From Bradyrhizobium diazoefficiens (GTDB taxonomy: Bacteria; Pseudomonadota; Alphaproteobacteria; Rhizobiales; Xanthobacteraceae): a stretch of 64,000 bases of DNA. Where the stretch lies: the NCBI RefSeq assembly GCF_018131185.1, contig NZ_JAFCJE010000001.1, forward strand, positions 186,001 to 250,000. The letters run 5' to 3'. Position numbers and translations under genes: made by a program. Under the pieces are notes generated by a model. The model had not been told where the DNA came from. It searched no databases and saw nothing but the letters and a program-made list of their open reading frames with translations. Position 1 is the stretch's first letter, and every line of letters begins with the position of its first letter. Below, piece after piece: positions 18,351-25,707 of the stretch.

Positions 18351-19667
18351 CTAATTCGGGACTTCTACGGTGCTTTCCACCGGCAGCGCGCCGCTGCGGA
18401 TGCGGATTTCGCGGACGGGGTAGGGAACCCGGATGCCCTCGTGCTTGAAAGCGTCCCACAGCCCCAGCATCACGTCGCTCTTGACCTTGTCCATGCCGTC
18501 GGGATCGGCGATCCAGAAGGTCAGCGAGAATTTCATCCCGGCTTCCGCGAACTCGGTCAGGATGCAGGTCGGCGGCTTGCCCTTCTGCGCGCGCGGATGG
18601 GCGGCGGCGGTCTCCGCGGCGAGCGTGCAGACCAGACGGGGATCGGCGTCGTAATTGGTGCCGAAGGCGATCTTCACCAGCGTGTTCTTGTCGGTATAGG
18701 TCCAGTTGACGACCTTTTGCGTCACCAGATCCTCGTTCGGCACCAGGAACTCGCGGCCGTCTCCGGCGGCGACCGAAATATAACGCGTCTTCATCGCGCT
18801 GATGCGGCCGGTATTGTCGCCGATGGTGACGAGATCGCCGGGCTTCACCGACTTGTCGGCAAGCAGGATGATGCCCGAGATGAAGTTGGCCACGATCTTC
18901 TGCAGGCCGATACCGATGCCGACGCCGACCGCGCCGGAGAACACCGCGAGCGCAGAAAGATCGATGCCGACCGCGCCGAGCGCGATCACGATCGCGACCG
19001 CAAGCAGCCCAATGCGGATGATCTTGACCAGCAGCACCTGCACCGATGGCGTCAGATCGGTGGTCGCGTTGATCCGGCTCTCCGCGAAATTGCTCGCGAT
19101 GTTGGTGGCCCAGAGCGCAATGAGGAGGAGCGCGCCGGCCTTGAGCGCCAGCAGCGGGGTCAGCCTGAGGCCGCCGAGCACGATCGCGTAGGAATCGAGC
19201 AGATCGACCGTCGTATCGAGCTGGCCGAGGATCGAGAGCGCTGCGAGAAACCACGCCGTGATCGACACCAGCTTGACGATGAAGGCATTGCGCAGCACCG
19301 AGGTCACGAGCCGGATCGCGAGCCAGGCCAGTCCGAGCTTGGCGGCGACCATCAGGAGATAGGAGCGGCTCGGCCAGGTCGCGTGGTACATCACCACGCG
19401 GGAGATGATCACGAGCAGGGTGAACACCGCCGTCGAGGCGCTGGAGACCATCACCCTGGCGAAGTGCCGGAGCGGCAGCGGCCAGCGCATCGCCAGCGAG
19501 GTCATGTCGATCCGGCTGCGGACGGCGGTCTCGGCGGCATAGGCGATGCCGGCCGCGGCCAGAATGAGGCCGAATTGCAGGTAGAACCAGGGCGAGGAGA
19601 TTTCCGCCCCGACGCTGCGCGCGGTGGTCTGCACGAACTCCATGAAGTCCTTGAGGTCCATGTCCAT
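18351..19667 (-). CDS. MscS family mechanosensitive ion channel
   Basis: A 438-residue inner-membrane protein with several N-terminal hydrophobic segments (four or five before residue 230). The MscS pore helix follows (IDLSALAVFSGAVGVGIGIGLQ), then the beta domain with VKPGDLVTIGDNTGRI and VPNEDLVTQKVVNW. The channel releases solutes on osmotic downshock. I chose ATG 19667 (MDMDLKDFMEF); the open frame starts at 19742, but the extra 25 residues look non-coding and lack a ribosome binding site. It is divergent from the K+/H+ antiporter gene across about 200 bp. Both are osmotic or ion homeostasis functions. Confidence 0.92.
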   Translation of the reverse strand: MDMDLKDFMEFVQTTARSVGAEISSPWFYLQFGLILAAAGIAYAAETAVRSRIDMTSLAMRWPLPLRHFARVMVSSASTAVFTLLVIISRVVMYHATWPSRSYLLMVAAKLGLAWLAIRLVTSVLRNAFIVKLVSITAWFLAALSILGQLDTTVDLLDSYAIVLGGLRLTPLLALKAGALLLIALWATNIASNFAESRINATTDLTPSVQVLLVKIIRIGLLAVAIVIALGAVGIDLSALAVFSGAVGVGIGIGLQKIVANFISGIILLADKSVKPGDLVTIGDNTGRISAMKTRYISVAAGDGREFLVPNEDLVTQKVVNWTYTDKNTLVKIAFGTNYDADPRLVCTLAAETAAAHPRAQKGKPPTCILTEFAEAGMKFSLTFWIADPDGMDKVKSDVMLGLWDAFKHEGIRVPYPVREIRIRSGALPVESTVEVPN

Positions 19668-19874
19668 CGGTCTCGTCGGCAAGCTGCGGAAGGAATTGAT
19701 TCGAGGGAGGGCAGAATCCCACAAAGGGCGCGGCCGGGCCATCGATACACCGGCATGTGATGTACGTTAAGGCCGTAAAGTGCGGGCAGATTGCCGCGAG
19801 GAACGAAAATGGGTTGGCGCGCGAGTCCCCCGACGATAAGGATGCCATTCCAGCTGTTTTGACCCGGAAGGTGG

Positions 19875-21668
19875 ATGGCCTCTCTCGACTCCGTCAGCCT
19901 CGCCATATTGCTCGGTGCCGTGCTCGTCATGGCCGGCATCCTGTCGAGCCTTCTGGCACTCCGCTTCGGCGCGCCCCTGCTGCTGGTCTTCCTTGCGGTC
20001 GGCATGCTCGCCGGGGATTCCGGTCCCGGCCAGCTCCAGTTCGACGACGTCCGCACCACCTACCTGGTCGGCTCGGTGGCGCTTGCCCTGATCCTGTTCG
20101 ACGGCGGCCTCAGGACGCGCTTTGCCAGCATCCGCACCGTGCTGGCGCCGTCCATGGTGCTTGCGACGATCGGCGTGCTCCTGACCGCGCTGATCACGGC
20201 GCCGTTCGCCAGATTCGCGCTCGATCTCAACTGGACGGAGTCGCTGCTGGTCGGTGCCGTGGTGGCCTCGACCGACGCGGCGGCCGTGTTCCTGCTGGTG
20301 CACACGCAGGGCCTGCGCCTACGCCCGCGTGTCGGCGCGACGCTGGAGGTGGAATCCGGCACCAACGACCCCTTCGCGATCTTTCTCACCTTGATGCTGG
20401 TCGAGTACATCTCGGTCGGCTCGAGCTCGCCCGGCCATGTGCTGATGGAGTTCATCCAGGAGGCTGTGCTGGGCGCCATCGTCGGCGTCATCGGCGGTCG
20501 CCTCGTCGTCATCGCGCTCAACAAGGTGGCGCTGCCGCAGGGCCTGCATGCACCGTTTGTGACCACGGGCGCGCTGGTGATCTTCGGCGGCTCGCAGATG
20601 ATGCATGCCTCCGGCTTCCTCGCGGTCTATCTCGCCGGCATCATCATCGGCAACCGGCCGACGCGCGCACATAACTCCGTCGTGGCCTTCCTCGATGCCG
20701 CGACCTGGCTGGCGCAGATCGTGATGTTCGTGCTGCTCGGCCTGCTGGTCTCGCCGAGCCGGCTCGGCACCAGCGTTCTGCCGGCGGTCGCCGTCGCGCT
20801 GGTGCTGATGCTGGTGGCGCGGCCGATCGCGGTCTTCGTGTGCCTGGCGCCGTTCCGCTTCAACTGGCGCGAAAAGATCTTCATCGCCTGGACCGGCCTG
20901 CGCGGCGCCGTGGCGATCTTCCTGGCCTCGATCCCGATGCTGGTCGGCCTGTCCAAGGCCTATCTCTATTTCGACGTCGCCTTCGTCGTCGTCATCATCT
21001 CGCTGCTCCTGCAGGGCTGGACCCTGGCGCCGGCCGCGCGCAAGCTGCACGTGGCGCTGCCGCGCGCCGAGCGCGGCCCGCGGCGTGTCGAGCTGGATCT
21101 GCCCGGCCAGCTCGAACAGCAATTGGTCGGCTATCCGGTGCGGCCCAAGAGTCTGTACTTCCGCCGCGGCCTGATCCCGTCCTGGTCCAAGCCGACACTG
21201 GTCATCCGCAACGAGCACATCCTGACGCCGACGGAAGCCGATCCGATCGCGCCCGGCGACTACATCTACCTGCTGGCGCCGCCGGAAAAGGCCGAATCGC
21301 TGGACCGTTTCTTCGTCGACATGCAGTCGAGCTCGGCGCCGGATCCGCATCTGCTCGGCGACTTCATGGTCTCCGGCGAGCACACGCTCGCCGAGCTCGC
21401 CGAGATCTACGGTGTGAAAGTGAGCGAGGACGAGAGCAAGCTCACGCTCGCCGACTATTTCGACATCCATCTCGACCATGCGCCGAAGGAGGGTGCCGAG
21501 CTCGCGCTGGACGAGATCGTGCTGGTCGCGCGCAGCATCTCCGGAGGCCGCGTCAGCGTCGTCGGTCTGCGCCTGCCGGAAGAGGACGAGACGCCGCCGC
21601 CGCTGACGCGGGCGAAGGCGCTGCGGAAGAAGCTTGCCGATGTGTGGGCGTCGGTTGCGGGAGTATAG
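19875..21668 (+). CDS. cvrA: Potassium/proton antiporter of the CPA1 family
   Basis: A 597-residue membrane protein. About twelve hydrophobic segments fill residues 5-385, with the transport signature LVGAVVASTDAAAVF near residue 130 and ESGTNDPFAIFL near 160, as in NhaP2/CvrA. A soluble tail follows: a TrkA_C-like region (RRGLIPSWSKPTLVIRNEHI) and a C-terminal CorC-like domain ending near residue 575. This domain order is typical of CvrA. It exports K+ (or Na+) in exchange for protons and helps in osmotic adaptation. It is a single gene divergent from the MscS channel gene. Confidence 0.92.
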   Translation: MASLDSVSLAILLGAVLVMAGILSSLLALRFGAPLLLVFLAVGMLAGDSGPGQLQFDDVRTTYLVGSVALALILFDGGLRTRFASIRTVLAPSMVLATIGVLLTALITAPFARFALDLNWTESLLVGAVVASTDAAAVFLLVHTQGLRLRPRVGATLEVESGTNDPFAIFLTLMLVEYISVGSSSPGHVLMEFIQEAVLGAIVGVIGGRLVVIALNKVALPQGLHAPFVTTGALVIFGGSQMMHASGFLAVYLAGIIIGNRPTRAHNSVVAFLDAATWLAQIVMFVLLGLLVSPSRLGTSVLPAVAVALVLMLVARPIAVFVCLAPFRFNWREKIFIAWTGLRGAVAIFLASIPMLVGLSKAYLYFDVAFVVVIISLLLQGWTLAPAARKLHVALPRAERGPRRVELDLPGQLEQQLVGYPVRPKSLYFRRGLIPSWSKPTLVIRNEHILTPTEADPIAPGDYIYLLAPPEKAESLDRFFVDMQSSSAPDPHLLGDFMVSGEHTLAELAEIYGVKVSEDESKLTLADYFDIHLDHAPKEGAELALDEIVLVARSISGGRVSVVGLRLPEEDETPPPLTRAKALRKKLADVWASVAGV

Positions 21669-21707
21669 CACTCACCATCGCCTTGCGGCCCGCCGCCACG
21701 ACCTCGC

Positions 21708-21813
21708 TGTCATCGCCCGGCTTGACCGGGCGACCCAGTATTCCAGAGACTTTGGTGATTATGCCGGGAAGCCGCGGCGTACTGGATGCCCCGGTCAAGC
21801 CGGGGCATGACAG
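21708..21813. repeat. Intergenic palindromic repeat, family A, complete copy
   Basis: The left arm TGTCATCGCCCGGCTTGACC and the right arm GGTCAAGCCGGGGCATGACA are inverted copies. CCCAGTATTCCAGAG and GTACTGGATG lie inside the arms. The same element occurs at 58382-58498 and, with a decayed right arm, at 62229-62332. It lies between the convergent antiporter and modC genes. Confidence 0.8.
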
Positions 21814-21855
21814 TGGTGGTGAAGCGAAAGCAGGCCAAACATGCCCGCATGCCCC

Positions 21856-22518
21856 TCACGCCAGCATCTTCACCCCGCCAAGGCTCGTCACGCGGCCCTG
21901 CTTCAGCATCACGATCTGCGTCGCGAGCTGGCGCAGCTCGGCGGCGTCGTGGCTGACATAGACCATCGGCACATTGGCCTCGTCGCGCAGTCGCACCAGA
22001 TAGGGCAGGATCTCGAGCTTGCGGCCCTCGTCGAGCGCGCCGAGCGGCTCGTCGAGCAGCAGGAGTCGCGGCTTCGACAGCAGCGCGCGGCCAAGCGCGA
22101 CGCGCTGCCGCTCGCCGCCGGAGAGCTTTCCGGGGCGGCGACCCTGCAGAGCGCCGATATCGAGCAGGTCGATGACGCGCGTGTGCTGAGCAGGATCGGG
22201 CGCGAGGCCGTTCATGCGCCGGCCGTAATCGAGATTCTGCGCGACGGTGAGATGCGGGAACAGCCGCGCGTCCTGAAAGACATAGCCGATGCGGCGGCGC
22301 CAGGTCGGGACATGGATGCCGGAAGCGGTGTCGTCGACGGTCTCGCCGTCGATGACGATGCTGCCGCGGTCGGGCCGCAGCAGCCCTGCGATCATGTTCA
22401 CCAGCGAGGTCTTGCCGGCGCCGGAGGCGCCGAACAGGCCGATGACTCGGCCTTCGCTGGTGAAGGTCGCGGACAGCGAGAACTCGCCGAGCTGCTTTTC
22501 GATGTCGACCCGCAGCAT
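21856..22518 (-). CDS. modC: Molybdate ABC transporter ATP-binding protein, short form
   Basis: A 220-residue ATPase with Walker A FGASGAGKTS, signature KLSGGERQRVALGRAL, Walker B LLLLDEPLGALDE and switch histidine in VYVSHDAAEL. It starts two bases after the modB stop codon and completes a ModA-ModB-ModC molybdate importer. The usual ModC is about 350 residues and has a C-terminal Mop/TOBE molybdate-sensing domain. Here the protein ends just past the nucleotide-binding domain (VTSLGGVKMLA), so that domain is missing. A family A repeat lies 43 bp beyond the stop codon. Confidence 0.9.
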   Translation of the reverse strand: MLRVDIEKQLGEFSLSATFTSEGRVIGLFGASGAGKTSLVNMIAGLLRPDRGSIVIDGETVDDTASGIHVPTWRRRIGYVFQDARLFPHLTVAQNLDYGRRMNGLAPDPAQHTRVIDLLDIGALQGRRPGKLSGGERQRVALGRALLSKPRLLLLDEPLGALDEGRKLEILPYLVRLRDEANVPMVYVSHDAAELRQLATQIVMLKQGRVTSLGGVKMLA

Positions 22519-22520
22519 GA

Positions 22521-23216
22521 TCAGTTCCCGTGCAATCGCGCGGTGGCGCGGCGTGCGAACCATTCGGCCGCGATCAGCGCGCCCAATGCCAGCACGATCG
22601 AGACGATCACGAGCCGGCCCGCGGCGGCGTCCCCGTCCGGCGTCTGGATCAGCGAGTAGATCGCGGAGGAAATCGTCTGGGTCTCGCCGGGAATGTTGGA
22701 GACGAAGGTGATGGTCGCGCCGAACTCGCCGATCGCCTTGGCAAAGCCGAGCACCATGCCGGCGAGCACGCCGGGCAGCGCCAGCGGCAGCGTCACCGTG
22801 AAGAATACTTTCCAGGGCGCGGCCCCTAACGTCTCGGCGGCCTGCTCGAGCCGGCGGTCGATTGCCTCGATCGACAGCCGCATCGGGCGCACCAGGAGCG
22901 GAAACGCCATCACCCCGCAGGCCAGCGCCGCGCCGGTCCAGCGGAACGAGAACACGATGCCGAGATGGTCGGCGAGGAAGCCGCCAACCAGGCCCCTACG
23001 GCCGAACGTCAACAACAGCAGATAGCCGGTGACGACTGGCGGCAGCACCAGCGGCAGATGCACGATCGCATCGAGTAGCGACTTGCCCCAGAAATCGCGC
23101 CGTGCCAGCACCCACGCCAGCGCGATGCCGAATGGCGTCGCCACGAGCGTTGCGATGATCGCGACCCTGAGCGAGAGCAGGATCGCGGTCCATTCGGCGG
23201 GAGAAATCTCGGACAT
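22521..23216 (-). CDS. modB: Molybdate ABC transporter permease
   Basis: A 231-residue inner-membrane permease with about five hydrophobic segments. It contains VHLPLVLPPVVTGYLLLL, typical of ModB, and the EAA loop QAAETLGAAPWKVFFTVTLPLALPG. It forms the channel for molybdate supplied by ModA. The ATG at 23216 follows a TTG in the same frame; the ATG is preferred. It starts 13 bp after modA ends and ends 2 bp before modC starts, so modABC is one operon. Molybdenum import supplies nitrate reductase, nitrogenase and other molybdoenzymes. Confidence 0.95.
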   Translation of the reverse strand: MSEISPAEWTAILLSLRVAIIATLVATPFGIALAWVLARRDFWGKSLLDAIVHLPLVLPPVVTGYLLLLTFGRRGLVGGFLADHLGIVFSFRWTGAALACGVMAFPLLVRPMRLSIEAIDRRLEQAAETLGAAPWKVFFTVTLPLALPGVLAGMVLGFAKAIGEFGATITFVSNIPGETQTISSAIYSLIQTPDGDAAAGRLVIVSIVLALGALIAAEWFARRATARLHGN

Positions 23217-23229
23217 CAATGCGGAGATA

Positions 23230-24015
23230 TCACGTCGCGGGGCTGATCAGGAACCTGAAGCCGTTTTTTTCCAGGATGGTTTTGGCGGCCGAGGAGCGCA
23301 GGAAGGCGAGATAGTCGGAGGTCCCGTCCTTCGCGGTCGTGGTCGCGGCGACGGGATAGACGATCGGCGGATGCGAATCCGCCGGGAAGGTGCCGACGAT
23401 CTTGACGCCGGGCTCGACCTTGGCGTCGGTGGCATAGACGATGCCGAGATTGGCCTCGCCGCGCGCCACCAGTGTCAGCGCCGCGCGCACGCTTTCGGCC
23501 ATCGCGAATTTCGCTTCAGTGGCCTGCCAGGCCCCCAACTTCTCGAGCGCCGCCTTGGCATATTTGCCCACCGGCACCGACTTGACGTCGCCGGTCGCGA
23601 TCCTGCCGTCGCCGGCGAGCTTTGCGAGGTTGAAGCCTTGCGTGATCGTCACATTGTCGATCCCCGACGCCTTCGGCGCGATCAGCACGATGCTGTTGCC
23701 GAGCAGATTGACTCGGGACGGCGCGTTGACGGTCTTCTTGGCGATCGCGTAGTCCATCCAGTCGGTGTCGGCAGAAACGAACACGTCGGCCGGTGCGCCC
23801 TGCTCGATCTGCCTCGCCAGCACCGAGCTTGCGGCATAGCTGACCGAGAATCTGACGCCGGTCCTGGCGGTGTAGGCCGCGTTGATCTCGTCGAGCGCGT
23901 TCTTCATCGACGCCGCGGCGAACACGGTGATGGTCCTGTCCTGCGCAGCGGCAGGCGAAAGGTTCGCGCCTGCGAGGACGACGAAGGCAGCGACAAGTCC
24001 GGCAATACGAATCAT
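23230..24015 (-). CDS. modA: Molybdate-binding periplasmic protein
   Basis: A 261-residue binding protein with a signal peptide (IRIAGLVAAFVVLAGANLSPAAA). The mature protein opens with ITVFAAASMKNALDEI, the ModA signature whose serine contacts the oxyanion. Other conserved parts are SYAASSVLARQIEQGAPADVFVSAD and the YPVAATTTAKDG segment. ATG 24015 has GGAG eight bases upstream; the frame is open for 26 more residues but these are arginine- and proline-rich and unlikely to be made. It is the first gene of modABC. Confidence 0.95.
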   Translation of the reverse strand: MIRIAGLVAAFVVLAGANLSPAAAQDRTITVFAAASMKNALDEINAAYTARTGVRFSVSYAASSVLARQIEQGAPADVFVSADTDWMDYAIAKKTVNAPSRVNLLGNSIVLIAPKASGIDNVTITQGFNLAKLAGDGRIATGDVKSVPVGKYAKAALEKLGAWQATEAKFAMAESVRAALTLVARGEANLGIVYATDAKVEPGVKIVGTFPADSHPPIVYPVAATTTAKDGTSDYLAFLRSSAAKTILEKNGFRFLISPAT

Positions 24016-24174
24016 GAGGAGGGCTCCGTGCGAGCTCACGCGCAGATCTGGCGTTGGCGGGTCAGGTCGCGACGGGCGGAAGCGCTGTTCCACGGGGCCC
24101 GGCTGCGGCTTACGGCCGGCAGGGATATCGCTGCCGGCGAAGATAGCAGGCCGGGCCGCGAGGTCAAACCTGGT

Positions 24175-24310
24175 CCGTCATCCCGGGGGGCGCGCGCGAG
24201 CCCGGGATCCATGGCCACACGCAGCAATTTGGCGAAGACTCGAAGTCACCAGTTCGCGTCAGAACCACTCCCTGTGGGTCCGGGTTCGCTTCGGGCCCCT
24301 GGACGACAGC
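24175..24310. repeat. Intergenic repeat, family C, diverged copy
   Basis: This element opens with CCGTCATCCCGGGGGG and closes with GGACGACAGC. It shares GGCGAAGACTCGAAGT and GTGGGTCCGGGT with the copy at 855-1006, in the same order, so the two are homologous. It fills most of the 331-bp gap between modA and mepA. Nothing else is seen in that gap except the presumed modA promoter. Confidence 0.65.
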
Positions 24311-24346
24311 GGCGAGTGAGGCGACAGCTTGCCCTCCATGAACACC

Positions 24347-25291
24347 CTAGGGCTTGACATCCGCTGCATTGAGCACTGCCTTGCAGGCCGCCGGCATCTG
24401 CGCCAGCGTCATCGGCGGCTTCGGTTTCGGCGGCTCCGGCGGCGGCTTGGGGTGCAGCACCGCGTCGGAGAACCAATAGGCGAGATCGGCGGGTTTGCAG
24501 CCTTCGTCCTCGGCCTGCGACGGCTGGCCCTCGCATTCGCCGGCACCCGCCGGGCAATGCATGCGGATGTGGAAGTGGTAGTCGTGGCCCCACCAGGGAC
24601 GGATCTTCGACAGCCATGTGCGGTCGCCCTTGGCTTCACGGCACAGCGCCTTCTTGATCGCGGCGTTGACGAAAATGCGCTGCACCGCCGGCTCCCGCGC
24701 CGCATCGCGCAGCACCAGCACATGGCCAGGCGTGAACACTCTTGGATCGACGTCGAGCCGGTCGGGCCGCACCATCATCACCGCCGACATGTCTTCGCGC
24801 TCCTCGCGCGAGAGGCGGCGGTCGGGCATCGGCGTCAGCCAGATGTCGGCATCGAGGCCGATCTGATGGCTGGCATGGCCTGACAGTGCCGGGCCGCCGC
24901 GCGGCTGGGCGATGTCGCCGACCAGTATGCCCGGCCAGCCGGCATCCTTGTGCGCCCTGGCCGCGAGGCGCTTGATCAGCGCGATCATGTCGGGGTGGCC
25001 ATAGCTGCGATTGCGCGACAGCCGCATCACCTGCCAATGGCCGCCGTTGACCGGCATCTGATCCGCCCCGCCGATGCAGCCCTTGGTGTACGAGCCGATG
25101 ACGCGGGCCGGTCCCTTCGACGGCAGCAGCTTGCGCGCGAACAGCTCCTTGGCGGCGATATCGGGGTCGTTGGGATTGGCGAGCGGCGGCAGCGGCTTCG
25201 GATTGACGCTGCCCTTGTCCTGGGCCAGCGCGCCGCCGGCGGCCAGGAACGTCATGACGAGTAGGAGGGGGGCGATGTGGCGGGGGCTCAT
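24347..25291 (-). CDS. mepA: Penicillin-insensitive murein endopeptidase
   Basis: A 314-residue exported LAS-type metallopeptidase that cuts D-Ala-mDAP cross-links in peptidoglycan. A signal peptide (HIAPLLLVMTFLAAGGALA) is followed by the MepA domain. Zinc ligands are visible in SGHASHQIGLDADIW (H and D) and WWGHDYHFHIRM (H). Cysteines typical of MepA disulfides occur in KGCIGG and elsewhere. The tail is proline- and lysine-rich (PKPPPEPPKPKPPM) before a short helical end. ATG 25291 is chosen for the signal peptide; upstream residues in the open frame are not plausible. Confidence 0.92.
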   Translation of the reverse strand: MSPRHIAPLLLVMTFLAAGGALAQDKGSVNPKPLPPLANPNDPDIAAKELFARKLLPSKGPARVIGSYTKGCIGGADQMPVNGGHWQVMRLSRNRSYGHPDMIALIKRLAARAHKDAGWPGILVGDIAQPRGGPALSGHASHQIGLDADIWLTPMPDRRLSREEREDMSAVMMVRPDRLDVDPRVFTPGHVLVLRDAAREPAVQRIFVNAAIKKALCREAKGDRTWLSKIRPWWGHDYHFHIRMHCPAGAGECEGQPSQAEDEGCKPADLAYWFSDAVLHPKPPPEPPKPKPPMTLAQMPAACKAVLNAADVKP

Positions 25292-25707
25292 ACTGATTCT
25301 CTTATAACCCAACACCGCGCCGGGGTTAAGAATGGGGCTTTCGCCGAGCCAACAACTCGCGGCGTCTTCGGCCAGCCCGATTTTTAACGGCCCGATAACC
25401 GTGTCCTGCATTGACCAAAATTCGAGCGCGGAACGAGGTTCGGATCGATCCCGTATGCAATCCGACGCGCGTGCGGAATTGATTCATGGGAAGGGCACGT
25501 TTTTGCGCCACGCTCTCGTCCCGATTGTGACGAGGCCGCAGGTCTGTCGCGCCACTACGCCCGCTTGGCCTCGCAAACAGGCAGGTGAGAGAGGCTCTCG
25601 GTGTTCGCAAGACGCTGCCCTGGTGGGCGCGGTGACCCAAGATTACCTTTTTTTCAGACACTTGCCCCAAAACTTGCGTCCGGCGGGCGCGAGCGGACGA
25701 GTGGAAG
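25292..25707. other. Non-coding gap upstream of the PAS-GGDEF-EAL gene
   Basis: A 416-bp stretch between the divergent mepA and PAS-GGDEF-EAL genes. Overlapping ORFs here have no recognisable protein. It contains GGAAC at 25430-25434 and CGTA at 25452-25455, 17 bases apart, a near match to the EcfG promoter. A T run (ACCTTTTTTTCAG) lies near 25650. No RNA gene is recognised. Confidence 0.4.

Noticed and set aside
18175..19848. Upstream extension of the map frame to 830 residues
   Set aside because: The extension runs through the MscS gene in another frame. The natural methionine aminopeptidase start is at 18174.
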